Notes: a model not told the origin generated them from the letters alone. A DNA stretch of 54,005 bases from DATLXH01 sp035576005 (GCA_035576005.1 DATLXH010000029.1:1-54005); one strand, 5' to 3'. Positions 17,623 to 27,730 are shown, counted from the stretch's first letter. Numbers and translations are program-made.

Positions 17623-20400
17623 ATGTTTAAACTGAATCTCCTTCGCGCGCTGGTCTTCTCCTTCTTGATTCCGTTTGCAGCGCTGCCCGCGCATGCACAA
17701 AACCTGGGGGGAGCAACTGTCTCCGGAGTCGTGACTGACGACACGGGAGCCGCCATTCCCGGAGTCACAGTGACAGCCAGTCGCGTCGGCGAGCAGGCGG
17801 GAGAGAACTTCGCCGTCAGCGATATGAAAGGTGCGGTCCGCATCGGCGATTTACGGCCGGGAGCTTACGCCGTGCAAGCCGTGCTCGAAGGTTTTCAGCC
17901 TCTATCGCGTAACGTCACTCTGGTCACGGGGCAGGTCGTGGAGATCGCCTTCAAGCTGGTGCCCGCCTTTTCTGACACTGTCGAAGTGGTAGCCGAGGCG
18001 GAGCGTACCGGTGAAGTCGCCATTCTGGAAACGCGGCGTCAGGCTCCGGTGGTCAGCGATTCGATCTCGGCCGAGGAGATACGCAAGACTCCCGACTCTA
18101 CGGCAGCAGGTGTGGTCGAGCGTCTGACTGGAGTCACGATGCTGGGGAACAAGTACGTGTTCGTCCGCGGTCTTGGTGAACGTTACAGCGGAGCGACGAT
18201 CAACGGCTCCACGCTTCCGACGACTGAGACCGAAAAGCGCGTCGTCCCGCTCGATCTCTTCCCTGCAAAACTGCTCGAGACTGTAAACGTCGTCAAGACG
18301 TATACGCCGGACAAGTCTGGGGACTTTGGCAGCGGGGTCGTGGAGATGACGACTACGGCGTTTCCGCGATCCGCAACGTTCAAGCTTACCGTGGGCTCGG
18401 GCTACAGAAGCTCCACGACTGGAAGCGATTTCAGGCGATATGCAGGAGGACTGGGACGGCTCGGAGAGGGTGGACAGTCCATCTCTTCCGTGATTCCGAA
18501 GAACCCCCTCAAGCGCACCAGTGGGCTCGACTCTTCCGGGTACAGTCCCGCCGAGCTCGAGGTATTTGGTGACGCTTTCGTCGGTGACTGGACAGGAACC
18601 CCGGGCACTGCCGCTCCCGCCACGGATTTTTCGATCACCTACGGCGACACTTTCGGTTCGTTGGGGGTTGTGCTCTCGGCAGTATCCAATCACAGCTTCG
18701 ACACGATCGACGAAGAGCAGCGTTTCTTTGGGCTCGATACGGGTGAGGTGCTGGTTCCACGTAACGACTACGACCTCACCACCGACAGCGAACGTGCCAG
18801 CGCAGGCTTCGTCGGTAATGTCTCCTATCGCCTCACAGACCGCAATTGCATCTACTTCAATTCCGTCCTGACGCGCGACGCCACCGCAGAAGATCGGTTT
18901 CAGGAAGGATTGAACACGAACAGTGGAGGGGAGATTCGTGACTACCGCAATCGATATCAAAAGGAGCAGCTCTTTTCGAGTCGACTTCGCGGAGAGCACA
19001 ATCTCATAGGACCCGGAATGGGGAGTCTGTTCGACTGGAGTGTGGCGTTCTCAGAAGCGTCCAACGACTCAGACTTCAGGGAGAACCTTTATCGGGAGTC
19101 AGCGCCTGGAGTCTTCGCACTTCAGGTCGGTTTTCCCGAGTCCGGCAAGATCGATTACTTCGGCCTGAGCGAGAACATTCAGCAGGGTGGGCTCAGTTAC
19201 TCGGTCTTCTACACAGCCTCGGAAGGTCGGGTGTCAGGCTCGTTCAAGGGGGGGATCGATCAGATGGAGCGGACTCGCGATTTCGCCGCTCGCCGATTCC
19301 GCTTCGAGACCGCGAACCAGTTGGCGTTCGACCTGGAGCTGACGCCGGAAGAGATCTTCACCCCCGAGAACATCCGTCCCGGTGGATTCGAGATAAGAGA
19401 AGTTACGGGGACGAACGATGCTTACGGCGCATCGCATACGGTATCGGCCGCGTATCTCATGTCCGACGCCACATTCGGAAAACTCCGTGTGATCGGAGGT
19501 GCCCGATACGAGGACTCTGACCAGCGCGTCCGCACGTTCAACCCATTTGATCTCGCCAATGAGGTCGAGTCCATCAATGTGAGTCGGGACGTTCTCCCTT
19601 CGCTGAACCTCGTGTACCAATTTGCCCCCCAGACCAACTTCCGGTTCGGATATGGCAGATCTGTCAACCGTCCCGAGTTCCGTGAGCTCAGTCCTTTCAC
19701 GTTTGTAGAGGTTACGGGTGGACGGTCCGTCGCCGGAAACCCTGATCTCGTGCAGGCCACGCTCGACGGCCTTGACCTTCGATGGGAGACATTCCCTGCG
19801 CCAGGTCAGGTGATTGCTGCGAGTCTCTTCTACAAGAAAATCGCAGCTCCAATCGAGCGGATTATCCAGCCGACAACAGAACTTCGGACCTCGTATGTCA
19901 ACGCCCAGTCGGCAACGCTTCGTGGGCTGGAGCTGGAGTTTCGCCGCTCGCTGGCGGGTCTGGCCGGAAGTCTTCAGAACTGGACGGTGAACGTCAACTA
20001 TGCCTACATCAAGTCGGAAGTGACAGTCGGCCAACAGCAGCTGTCGGTGGTGACCAGCCTCGATCGACCACTGACCGGACAGTCAGACCAGGTTGGGAAT
20101 CTGGCGCTTCAATTTTACAAGCCTGAGTGGGGAAGCATGGTGCGAGCCCTCGGATCGTATAGCGGCAAGCGACTGACTGATGTGGGCGCCTTCGGTCTGC
20201 CCGACATTTACGAAACCGGGTTCACATCGGTCGACCTCGTGGTCTCGCAAGAGCTTGGTTTTGTAAGAGGTCTCGAGCTGAAGCTTACCGCGACGAACCT
20301 GCTGGATGGCTCACGCGAATTCCTGCAAGGCAATGCTGTGCAGCGCCGGTATACACCGGGCCGTACCGCAGGCATCAGCCTGAGTTACACACCTTTCTGA
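17623..20400 (+). CDS. TonB-dependent outer-membrane receptor with carboxypeptidase-regulatory-like domain
   Basis: A 925-aa protein. A signal peptide (1-26, ending AHAQ) is followed by a CarboxypepD_reg-like domain (about 28-112), a plug (about 140-250) with the subfamily motif YVFVRGLGERYSGA and DKSGDFGSGVVEM, and a beta-barrel ending in the terminal phenylalanine of SLSYTPF. Such receptors import scarce ligands through the outer membrane with energy from TonB-ExbBD. The first of three genes in a row (78- and 90-bp gaps), with the following secreted protein a common partner. A Pho-type direct repeat lies 34 bp upstream and a phosphate porin gene lies downstream, so the ligand may be a phosphorus compound. 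That is inference. Confidence 0.9.
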   Translation: MFKLNLLRALVFSFLIPFAALPAHAQNLGGATVSGVVTDDTGAAIPGVTVTASRVGEQAGENFAVSDMKGAVRIGDLRPGAYAVQAVLEGFQPLSRNVTLVTGQVVEIAFKLVPAFSDTVEVVAEAERTGEVAILETRRQAPVVSDSISAEEIRKTPDSTAAGVVERLTGVTMLGNKYVFVRGLGERYSGATINGSTLPTTETEKRVVPLDLFPAKLLETVNVVKTYTPDKSGDFGSGVVEMTTTAFPRSATFKLTVGSGYRSSTTGSDFRRYAGGLGRLGEGGQSISSVIPKNPLKRTSGLDSSGYSPAELEVFGDAFVGDWTGTPGTAAPATDFSITYGDTFGSLGVVLSAVSNHSFDTIDEEQRFFGLDTGEVLVPRNDYDLTTDSERASAGFVGNVSYRLTDRNCIYFNSVLTRDATAEDRFQEGLNTNSGGEIRDYRNRYQKEQLFSSRLRGEHNLIGPGMGSLFDWSVAFSEASNDSDFRENLYRESAPGVFALQVGFPESGKIDYFGLSENIQQGGLSYSVFYTASEGRVSGSFKGGIDQMERTRDFAARRFRFETANQLAFDLELTPEEIFTPENIRPGGFEIREVTGTNDAYGASHTVSAAYLMSDATFGKLRVIGGARYEDSDQRVRTFNPFDLANEVESINVSRDVLPSLNLVYQFAPQTNFRFGYGRSVNRPEFRELSPFTFVEVTGGRSVAGNPDLVQATLDGLDLRWETFPAPGQVIAASLFYKKIAAPIERIIQPTTELRTSYVNAQSATLRGLELEFRRSLAGLAGSLQNWTVNVNYAYIKSEVTVGQQQLSVVTSLDRPLTGQSDQVGNLALQFYKPEWGSMVRALGSYSGKRLTDVGAFGLPDIYETGFTSVDLVVSQELGFVRGLELKLTATNLLDGSREFLQGNAVQRRYTPGRTAGISLSYTPF

Positions 20401-20477
20401 GCCCCATTCCGCGAGGACGGATCGGATGGATCGATCTGACTGAGCGGTCAACAAACAACCCTACGAAGGAGTAAAAC

Positions 20478-22343
20478 ATGCGAAGAATCCTGATAGGTAT
20501 GACAGCAGTGGCATTGACCTTCAGCACGTGGCAGGCATCAGCTGCTTCCGGTGTGGCGAGCGGGAAACGTGAAGCCGAGCGCGTAGCGGGTGCATCGTGG
20601 ATCTCGCGCGCTCGTCTGTCGAGCGCCGCACTGTCACCGGCTCCTGATGACGTGCACCTCGGCGAAGCTTCGGCAACAAGGCCGATCGCTCTAGTTGAGA
20701 CCAACTACTACACCTTCCTTCCCGGCGAGCCCGTACAGGTTCGGATGACGATCAACCCCAACGGATACACCGCGCCCGCGACAATTTTTCTATACAACGA
20801 GAACCGCGTCACCGGTGAGCGCCGCTACCAGAACATTGCAGGCGGTTCGCTTGCAGCTGGCACCACCGCAGATCTTTTTGGCTCCGTCGGTACTCCTGTT
20901 CCGATCGTCGTTCCTGCCTTGAACGATTTCGTACTCTTCGGGGCGTCGACTGATCCGGTGCTGCGAGGGTTCGGCGTGAACGGTGTTCTCGGCGGCTCAC
21001 TTCCCGCCCCCACCGGACAGACTGGACTTCACCAGTGGGTCCTCGAGATCCGCGATGCAGCGGGTCGCCGGGTCATCTCGCGTTCGACCGCCATGTATTC
21101 GTACATCAATGAAAGTGTGCCAGTGAGCGGTACCATTACCTCGTCGACAACATGGACTGCCAGCAAGCGATACGTCCTGAGCGACTTCGTTGGCGTCGCC
21201 GAGCCAGCAGTTCTGACCATTGAACCGGGAACAGTCATCTACGGCGGCGATACGAAGGCGACCCTCTTTGTATTGAGAGGCGCAAAGATCATCGCTGACG
21301 GAACTCTCCGGCGACCGATCATTTTTACCTCTCCCCAGAGGGTGGGCAGCCGCGCGCAGCGCGATTGGGGCAGCCTGGTTCTACTGGGACGTGCACCGAT
21401 CAATGAAACGGGCGGCCAGGGGATTCTGGAAGGTCTTGCCGGTCAATCCCAGTACTCTTTCGGCGGTACCAATGCAGCTGACTCGAGCGGCGTGCTCCGC
21501 TACGTTCGCCTCGAGTTTGGCGGCTTTCCCATCGTCACGGATCAGGAGATCAACGGCCTCACGCTCGCCGCAGTTGGCAATGGAACGGTGATCGATTACA
21601 TCGAGGTCCTTCACAACAAAGATGATGCATTCGAGTTCTTCGGCGGCACGGTCAACGCAAAGCATCTTCTGGCCGTGGCCTATGCCGACGACGGACTCGA
21701 TTTCGACCTCGGCTATCAGGGAACCATTCAGTACGTCGCCCTGATCAAGAGAGCGGCCAACGATGAGAATGACGGAAACATCGTCAGCGAATCCGACGGC
21801 CATCCGCAGAACTTCACTCTTACGCCTCTCACAAACCCCCGCGTGTACAACGTGACCGGATATGGGACCGGCAGCACGACCCTGGGAAACTACGGCAACG
21901 TCCTTCGCCGCGGAACGGCGGGCAAGTTCTTCAACCTCATCGTGACTGGCAGCAAGAATGCCCCTGTCACGATCCGCGATGACGCTACGTTCAACAACAC
22001 GACCAGCGGCGAGCTCAACATCACCAACTCGATTCTTCATGGCGACTTTTCTGATGCAAAGTTCCCGAACCGTGATGATCGTGGTCAACGGACCCGCGAC
22101 TTCGTCTTCGCTACGGCAAAAGGAAACCGGAACGTCGACCCTCTTCTGGCGGCCGGTGCTCCATCTCTGCTCAGAACGTTGATGCCCGACCTCACCCCGT
22201 TGCCAGACTCTCCCGCTCTCGACTCCAACTTTGTAGCCGTGACACCCGACAACGGTTTCCTGGAGCAGGTCGACTTTATTGGCGCGATCGCTCCAGGCAA
22301 CAACTGGGTGCTTTCCGGCTGGGCAAACTTCTCCGACAACTAA
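20478..22343 (+). CDS. Secreted beta-helix-like partner of TonB receptors
   Basis: A 621-aa exported protein with signal peptide MRRILIGMTAVALTFSTWQA. Residues about 210-560 show the repeats of a large uncharacterised family seen next to TonB receptors in Bacteroidetes and other phyla: LTIEPGTVIYGG, WGSLVLLGRAPINETGG, EINGLTLAAVGNGTVIDYIE, NKDDAFEFFGGTVNAKHLLA and DDGLDFDLGYQG. The pattern suggests a right-handed beta-helix with aspartate-rich loops that could bind calcium or an anionic ligand. The N-terminal 200 residues are less conserved and contain an Ig-like stretch. AAGGAG at 20465-20470 precedes the start. Function unknown; position implies a periplasmic or surface role with the receptor. 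Confidence 0.75.
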   Translation: MRRILIGMTAVALTFSTWQASAASGVASGKREAERVAGASWISRARLSSAALSPAPDDVHLGEASATRPIALVETNYYTFLPGEPVQVRMTINPNGYTAPATIFLYNENRVTGERRYQNIAGGSLAAGTTADLFGSVGTPVPIVVPALNDFVLFGASTDPVLRGFGVNGVLGGSLPAPTGQTGLHQWVLEIRDAAGRRVISRSTAMYSYINESVPVSGTITSSTTWTASKRYVLSDFVGVAEPAVLTIEPGTVIYGGDTKATLFVLRGAKIIADGTLRRPIIFTSPQRVGSRAQRDWGSLVLLGRAPINETGGQGILEGLAGQSQYSFGGTNAADSSGVLRYVRLEFGGFPIVTDQEINGLTLAAVGNGTVIDYIEVLHNKDDAFEFFGGTVNAKHLLAVAYADDGLDFDLGYQGTIQYVALIKRAANDENDGNIVSESDGHPQNFTLTPLTNPRVYNVTGYGTGSTTLGNYGNVLRRGTAGKFFNLIVTGSKNAPVTIRDDATFNNTTSGELNITNSILHGDFSDAKFPNRDDRGQRTRDFVFATAKGNRNVDPLLAAGAPSLLRTLMPDLTPLPDSPALDSNFVAVTPDNGFLEQVDFIGAIAPGNNWVLSGWANFSDN

Positions 22344-22433
22344 GAAACGCCGGCACGGAGACAGTGATTCGTTCCACTCGTATTCAACGACTAGCGGCAG
22401 TGGCTCACTAGTCACCTCAATGGAGAAACCTCA

Positions 22434-23573
22434 ATGAGAAAACTCACGATTCTCGTATTTGCGCTACTCGCGATCTCCGCGAGCGCGTTTGCTCAAACGT
22501 TTTCTGCTCCGCTGACAGGGGCGGCCGTATTTCCCGGACCCGGCGATACGGACGGCACAGGAGTCGCGGTCATCTCGATCAACGGCACGTCTCTCAACTA
22601 TACGTTTCTCGGGCAGAATCTCGGGACCGTCACAGCGATTCAGTTGCTGGATGCAGCAACGGGCGCGACTGGCGCCCCGATCCTGACCATCCAGCCGACG
22701 ATCATCGCCGGCAGCGCGTTCGGCACGATCTCGAACGTCTCTCAGGACGTCATCAACCGGATTCTCGCGAATCCGTCTCGTGTTGCGGTCAACGTCGTGA
22801 CGTCGGACTTTGCCAATGGTTCGGTACGAGGTCAGCTCGTCGCTCCAACCATCGCAGGCGGCGCGGCCAGCACGTTGTTTCTTCCGAACACCGCGAAGGT
22901 AGCGGGAGCGAATAACACCAATTTCGTGACGGACGTCCGGATTGTAAACAGAACGAGCAGAGCAGCGAATGTGACGCTCGACTTCTTTGCCTCATCGGGT
23001 GCGGGGCAGACGGCCCCCACATCGACTCGAACGATCGTCGTGGCGCCGGGAGAACAGAAGATCCTCGATGACGTTCTCGGTGCAACATTGACGGCCAGTG
23101 GTCTTGGCGCGCTCAGGATCTCTTCCGATCAGGTGATCGAAGTGAGCTCGCGGGTCATCAACGATCTGCGCTCCGTTGGTCTCGGAACTCTCGGCTCGGC
23201 CGTCGACGGTCTCACGCTCGAAGAAGCGAAGACGAGCGCAACCCTCTCATTCCTTTCGCAGTTTACCGCGGCTGATCAGGCCACGGGTGTCGGGTTCCGT
23301 ACCAACATTGGATTCTTCAATCCGGGCTCGACTCCCGCCACGATCACCTTCACGGCCAGACGCACGACGGACGGATCGGTTCTCGGAACGAACACGGTGA
23401 CAGTTCCCGGGCTCAGTCAGCAGCAGGCCTCCGCGTTCTCACTGCTCTCGAACGTACCCGTCGCAGATCAGAGCCAGGCGAACTTCTACGTCACGTACAC
23501 CTCGAGCGCCCCCGTGTTCGTATACGCGGCCGTGATCGACAACAAGTCGGGAGATTCAGTCATCATTCAGTAG
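22434..23573 (+). CDS. Secreted CHRD-domain protein
   Basis: A 379-aa exported protein with signal peptide MRKLTILVFALLAISASAFA. Residues about 22-137 resemble a CHRD domain (DGTGVAVISINGTSLNYTF...NPSRVAVNVVTSDFANGSVR), a fold of unknown function common in bacterial secreted proteins; the usual HIHGP segment is not obvious. Residues 140-379 look like two beta-sandwich modules (VTDVRIVNRTSRAANVTLDF and FRTNIGFFNPGSTPATITF). A good ribosome site is not evident. It is third in line after the TonB receptor and beta-helix genes and ends before a strong hairpin, so it closes that transcription unit. Confidence 0.75.
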   Translation: MRKLTILVFALLAISASAFAQTFSAPLTGAAVFPGPGDTDGTGVAVISINGTSLNYTFLGQNLGTVTAIQLLDAATGATGAPILTIQPTIIAGSAFGTISNVSQDVINRILANPSRVAVNVVTSDFANGSVRGQLVAPTIAGGAASTLFLPNTAKVAGANNTNFVTDVRIVNRTSRAANVTLDFFASSGAGQTAPTSTRTIVVAPGEQKILDDVLGATLTASGLGALRISSDQVIEVSSRVINDLRSVGLGTLGSAVDGLTLEEAKTSATLSFLSQFTAADQATGVGFRTNIGFFNPGSTPATITFTARRTTDGSVLGTNTVTVPGLSQQQASAFSLLSNVPVADQSQANFYVTYTSSAPVFVYAAVIDNKSGDSVIIQ

Positions 23574-23596
23574 TAACGAGTCCTACTGCCAGCACA

Positions 23597-23634
23597 GTGT
23601 CCCTCTTCCCAGGCAAACGCGGGAAGAGGGACAC
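23597..23634 (+). terminator. Strong hairpin, possible terminator of the TonB receptor unit
   Basis: A perfect 14-bp stem (GTGTCCCTCTTCCC with its complement) around a 10-base loop, 24 bp after the CHRD stop. The following bases are not T-rich, so intrinsic termination is possible rather than certain. Confidence 0.55.
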
Positions 23635-23683
23635 GTCGTTCTGGAGCGTCTCTCCCTCGACAATCACAGGTTCATTGCCTCAA

Positions 23684-23701
23684 CTTTACATTCTCTTTAC
23701 A
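23684..23701 (+). promoter_or_regulatory. Putative Pho box upstream of the porin-pstS1 unit
   Basis: A perfect 7-bp direct repeat, CTTTACATTCTCTTTACA, with an 11-bp period, 87 bp before the porin ATG. The best of the four matching sites in the window and the natural anchor for the motif. Confidence 0.7.
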
Positions 23702-23787
23702 GCAAAGGGAGCGTAACTTTTCCCACCCTTCCTAGAATCCTCCTCATTCCGACTTGCACGGACCGCTGGAATCATGAGGAGATTTTG

Positions 23788-25059
23788 ATGAAAAAGTTTC
23801 TACCGTCGCTGCTGGCTGGCTTTTCTATCGCGAGTTTCGTGTTTGCCGATTCACCAGCCGCCGCGAGCAAGCAAAAACCAACACTTGTGGCATCCTCGAG
23901 CGCGAGCTCAGGAATCTCGATGGCCGACGCAGACGCGGCTGCGTCGTCGGTCGTCGACGACCAGCAGCACACGCCGGTCCCTCAGGAAGGAACGGCTCCC
24001 GAAGAAGTTGCTCCGCCTGACGAAGAAGTGGCTCCGCCCAGTGTCGAGGAAGTCTCCGGACGGGTGGAGTCGATGGGCGAGGCATTCGTTGAGCTCAAGA
24101 ATGTCGTCGATGCGCTCGCTCGAATGAAGCTCTCGGGCTATATCCAGCCTCAGTACCTGCACGATGAGTCGAGCCTGAACGAGTTGACGAGCCCCACCGC
24201 GACGCGTAACAGGGATCAGTTCTCGGTCAGGCGGGCACGCGTGAAATTCACCTATCAGTTCAGTCCCACCTCACGATTCGTCCTTCAGCCCGACATCACG
24301 ACCTCGGGCGTCACGCTCAAGGACGGCTACGTCGAGTACACCGAGCCGTGGACTCCGTGGAAGCACACGTTGACGGCCGGGCAGTTCAACTGGCCCTTCG
24401 GATTCGAGATCATGTATTCCTCGGGCGATCGCGAGATGCCCGAGCGCTCACGCGTCGTTAGAACTCTTTTTCCAGGCGAGCGTGATCGCGGCGTCCAGGC
24501 TTCGGGTCGCGGTTTCGGCGAGCGTTTCATTTATCAGGTTGCCCTCGTCAATGGAACCGGAACCACGCAATCGTTCGATTTCAATAAGCGGAAGGACCTG
24601 GTCGGGCGGCTCGGTTTCTCGTTCGGAATCCTTGATGTCGGCGCCTCGGGATACACCGGGTCGGATCTGGTCGCAAGCACCCCGTTTCCGAAAGGGATCG
24701 AGTTCGACAAGACGCGCTACGGAGTCGATTTCCAGCTCATCACTCCCATTCCCGGCCTTGGGGTCCGAGGCGAGTACATCACAGGTGAAGAGCGCGGAGC
24801 AGACGTAGACGGCTGGTACGCCTACGCGATCCAGAACATCGGGACGCGACATCAGTTCGTGTTTCGCGCCGACGACTACGATCCGAATACAAACCTGTCG
24901 AACTCGACTGCAACACGATCTACCCTGACACTTGGGGGCTCCTATATTTTTCACTGGGACGCGAACAGCAAGGTGATGCTCGCCTATGAGCATCCGGAGC
25001 TCGAACAGAGCGATCCGGAAGACGACGTCGTGACGCTTCGATACCAGTACAAGTTCTGA
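23788..25059 (+). CDS. Phosphate-selective porin (OprO/OprP family)
   Basis: A 423-aa outer-membrane protein with signal peptide (MKKFLPSLLAGFSIASFVFA). Residues about 25-115 are a serine-, proline- and acid-rich segment with a short coiled coil (VEELKNVVDAL-like). The 16-strand barrel follows from about 115: SGYIQPQYLHDES, QFSVRRARVKFTYQF and TAGQFNWPFGFEIMYSSGDREMPERSRV, the latter typical of Porin_O_P, ending in terminal phenylalanine (YQYKF). It conducts phosphate or polyphosphate under limitation. The ATG at 23788 has TGAGGAG just upstream. A perfect 11-bp direct repeat upstream and pstS1 49 bp downstream support Pho control. Confidence 0.9.
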   Translation: MKKFLPSLLAGFSIASFVFADSPAAASKQKPTLVASSSASSGISMADADAAASSVVDDQQHTPVPQEGTAPEEVAPPDEEVAPPSVEEVSGRVESMGEAFVELKNVVDALARMKLSGYIQPQYLHDESSLNELTSPTATRNRDQFSVRRARVKFTYQFSPTSRFVLQPDITTSGVTLKDGYVEYTEPWTPWKHTLTAGQFNWPFGFEIMYSSGDREMPERSRVVRTLFPGERDRGVQASGRGFGERFIYQVALVNGTGTTQSFDFNKRKDLVGRLGFSFGILDVGASGYTGSDLVASTPFPKGIEFDKTRYGVDFQLITPIPGLGVRGEYITGEERGADVDGWYAYAIQNIGTRHQFVFRADDYDPNTNLSNSTATRSTLTLGGSYIFHWDANSKVMLAYEHPELEQSDPEDDVVTLRYQYKF

Positions 25060-25108
25060 TTTCCGGTTCACAACCCGGCGGCGAGGGCCGCACACCAGGA
25101 GAGACACG

Positions 25109-25933
25109 ATGAGAAGGATTCTTCTACCAGTTCTGATGATGGCTGCGCTCGCAGCTCCTGTTGCTGCTCAGCAGCAAGTCACGATCAAGGGGTCGGACAC
25201 GATGGTCATCATGAATGCCAAGCTTGCCGAGGCGTTCATGGCGAAAGGCCCAGGCCGTAATCTGCAGGTCACGGGCGGTGGATCGGGGGTCGGAATCGCT
25301 GCGCTGCTGAACGGGACGACCGACATCGCCGCCGCATCGCGCCCGATGAAAGTCAGTGAGATCGACAAGTTGAAGGCCCGCTTTGCGTCACGGGGAGTCG
25401 AGATTCCGATCGCACGCGACGGCCTGGCCGTCTACCTTCACGCATCCAATCCTGTGAAAGAGCTGACCATGCAACAGCTCAGAGAGATTTACACCGGCAA
25501 GATGACTAACTGGAAGCAGATCGGAGGAAAGGACGCGACGATCATCATCTACTCCCGCGAAAACTCCTCCGGTACGTATGTTTACTTCAAGGACAACGTT
25601 TTGATGGGGAAAGACTTTTCGCCTCGTGCGCAGACGCTTCAGGGAACTGCAGCGGTTGTCAATGCGATCTCGAAAGATCCGAACGGTATTGGCTACGGTG
25701 GAGCGGCGTACGCCAAAGGGATCCGTTTCGCTGGAGTCAAAAAGGACGCGAACACGCCAGCCTACACGCCCTCGCTGGTCACGGTGCGTTCAGGGCAGTA
25801 TCCGATCACACGATTCCTGTACCTCTACAGTCGTGCGGCGCCGAAAGGTGTCGCGAAGGGATTCGTCGACTTTGCACTCTCGCCCGAAGGTCAGCAGATC
25901 GTGTCCAAAGTGGGTTATTTTCCGGTCAAGTAA
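25109..25933 (+). CDS. pstS: Phosphate-binding protein PstS (first copy)
   Basis: A 274-aa periplasmic binding protein with signal peptide (MRRILLPVLMMAALAAPVAA) cleaved by signal peptidase I. Family motifs: VTIKGSDTMVI, TGGGSGVGIAALLNGTTDIAAASRPM (phosphate loop), LREIYTGKMTNWKQIGG, YSRENSSGTYVYF and LQGTAAVVNAISKDPNGIGYGG. It begins 49 bp after the porin gene and ends at a perfect terminator, so porin and PstS form a two-gene unit: passage through the outer membrane then capture. The second pstS, at 31238, is a lipoprotein and is joined to the transporter genes. Confidence 0.93.
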   Translation: MRRILLPVLMMAALAAPVAAQQQVTIKGSDTMVIMNAKLAEAFMAKGPGRNLQVTGGGSGVGIAALLNGTTDIAAASRPMKVSEIDKLKARFASRGVEIPIARDGLAVYLHASNPVKELTMQQLREIYTGKMTNWKQIGGKDATIIIYSRENSSGTYVYFKDNVLMGKDFSPRAQTLQGTAAVVNAISKDPNGIGYGGAAYAKGIRFAGVKKDANTPAYTPSLVTVRSGQYPITRFLYLYSRAAPKGVAKGFVDFALSPEGQQIVSKVGYFPVK

Positions 25934-25954
25934 CTGATTGCCAAACTTTGATTG

Positions 25955-25990
25955 CCGCGCGAGGGAGCGGTTCCCTCGCGCGGTTTTTTT
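25955..25990 (+). terminator. Rho-independent terminator of the porin-pstS1 unit
   Basis: A perfect 12-bp GC-rich stem (CCGCGCGAGGGA paired with TCCCTCGCGCGG), a 5-base loop and seven T residues, 21 bp after the pstS1 stop. Textbook intrinsic terminator. Confidence 0.95.
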
Positions 25991-26194
25991 GTTTTGAGAT
26001 GGTCGCGCAACCGGCGTGTCATCCCAGAATTGTCGTGCATTCCCTTTCAGGATTCCCAGTCTTGTGCGGGTGTGCCGGGATGTCGTCCCTTCCGCCCACC
26101 CACCCCAGGCTCGGGACGATACAAGCCGTGATCGCAGCTGAAGCCGATCATCTGCCGCCGCTTGAAGCTCCGCGTCTTTCTGTATCCTGACGCC

Positions 26195-27730
26195 ATGCCA
26201 CGCAAGTATCGAATGGCCGCAATCGACATCGGCACGAACTCGATTCATATGATCATCGTCGAGTCTCAGCGCCTCGGCTATCGCGTGATCGACAAGGAAA
26301 AGGAAATGGTCCAACTCGGTCGCGGAAGCCTTCAGGGTAAGCCGCTCACGACCGAAGCGATCGAGCGCGCAGTAGCCGCTCTGAGCACGATGTGTGAGAT
26401 CGCGCGACGCTGGCAAGTCAACGACATCGTCGCGGTAGCGACGAGCGCGGTGCGGGAAGCGCCCAATCGGCAGGCGTTCATCAAGGCTGCAGATAAGGCA
26501 GCGGGGATCCGAATTCGCGTCATTTCAGGAGAGGAAGAGGCGGACCTCATCAATCGTGCCGTGCGTGCTGCGGTCGATTATCAGGGCGGAACCGCTCTTG
26601 CGGTCGATATCGGTGGCGGCAGCGTCGAACTGATCGTCGGCACCCGGGAGGAAGTCTTCCTCACCAACAGCGAGCCTCTCGGATCGCTTCGCCTGTCGCA
26701 GATGTTCCTCGCCGATGATCCGCCAGCGGCACGTTCCATCGAGGCATGCAGGCTTCACATCCGGAAGTCGCTTCGAAAGACCGCTGCGCGCATTCGCACG
26801 CTCGGTTTCGATTTTTCTGTCGGCACTTCGGGAACCATCCTCACGATTGCCGAGCTCGCTTCAGGCTCTCAGGACGATTCAGTGAGCGCTGGTCTTCGAT
26901 GGCTGAACCGATCCGCAGTCGGAGACCTCGTGCCACTGCTCGCGTCGCTCACCGTTCGGGAAAGAGCCGAGCAATTCGGCCTCGACGCAGGGAGAGCAGA
27001 AAGCATCCTTGCCGGCGCGATCGTGCTCGAGGAAATCATGAACGCCCTCAAGATCCGGCGGCTTCGTGCATGCTCGGCGGCATTGCGTGAGGGAATCGTC
27101 GAGCGTGCGCTCGAGGAGAAGATTGCGCGCGCTCCCCAGACCGGAAGCGTGCGCAGGAAATCCGTCATGGCGCTTGCCGAGCGAAGCGACTTCGATCGCA
27201 CTCACGCACTCCACGTTGCGAAGCTTGCCCTCCGGCTGTTCGATCAGACTGCCCCCCTGCACGGGCTTCGGCCTGTCGAGCGGGAATTGCTCGAGTACGC
27301 AGCGCTGCTTCACGAGATTGGAGTGCATGTCTCGTTTCAGGGGCATCACAAGCATTCGTACTACCTCATCCGGCATGCGGGGCTGGCAGGTTTCACCGAG
27401 GATCAGACCGCCATTCTCGCGAACGTTGCGCGTTATCACAGGAAGTCCGTGCCGAGCCGCGAGCACCCGAACTTCGCGGAGCTGTCGGCCTCACATCGCA
27501 AGGTCGTGGAGCGGCTCGCCGCCATTCTGCGAATCGCATCCGGCCTCGACAGGGGAAGACGTCAGTCGGTTCGAGACATCGCAGCGCAGATTACTGAGGA
27601 TCAGATCCTTCTCGAAGTCCGGCCTCGGAGTGACGCGGCTCTCGAGATTCGCGCGGCAACCAGACGAGCCAAGTACATGGGTCGCCTGTTCGACCGGCGC
27701 ATGCGCATCGATCTGCATCGGGAGGCGTGA
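26195..27730 (+). CDS. ppx: Exopolyphosphatase / guanosine pentaphosphate phosphatase (Ppx/GppA)
   Basis: A 511-aa ASKHA-fold enzyme that removes terminal phosphate from polyphosphate or converts pppGpp to ppGpp. The first phosphate loop is AIDIGTNSIHMIIVE, followed by ATSAVREAPN, ISGEEEADLI and the second loop ALAVDIGGGSVELIVG. SVGTSGTILTIAEL lies near 220. The C-terminal half (from about 330) has an HD-type helical domain with LLHEIG and HHKHSYYLIRHAGLAGF. The ATG at 26195 fits the family; the TTG at 26162 does not. The stop overlaps the next start, so ppx and the SixA-like gene are coupled. Placement between two pst modules supports polyphosphate as substrate. Confidence 0.92.
   Translation: MPRKYRMAAIDIGTNSIHMIIVESQRLGYRVIDKEKEMVQLGRGSLQGKPLTTEAIERAVAALSTMCEIARRWQVNDIVAVATSAVREAPNRQAFIKAADKAAGIRIRVISGEEEADLINRAVRAAVDYQGGTALAVDIGGGSVELIVGTREEVFLTNSEPLGSLRLSQMFLADDPPAARSIEACRLHIRKSLRKTAARIRTLGFDFSVGTSGTILTIAELASGSQDDSVSAGLRWLNRSAVGDLVPLLASLTVRERAEQFGLDAGRAESILAGAIVLEEIMNALKIRRLRACSAALREGIVERALEEKIARAPQTGSVRRKSVMALAERSDFDRTHALHVAKLALRLFDQTAPLHGLRPVERELLEYAALLHEIGVHVSFQGHHKHSYYLIRHAGLAGFTEDQTAILANVARYHRKSVPSREHPNFAELSASHRKVVERLAAILRIASGLDRGRRQSVRDIAAQITEDQILLEVRPRSDAALEIRAATRRAKYMGRLFDRRMRIDLHREA

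Noticed and set aside
17902..18999. A 365-residue minus-strand frame inside the TonB receptor gene
   Set aside because: Antisense shadow; arginine- and histidine-rich composition and no family motif.
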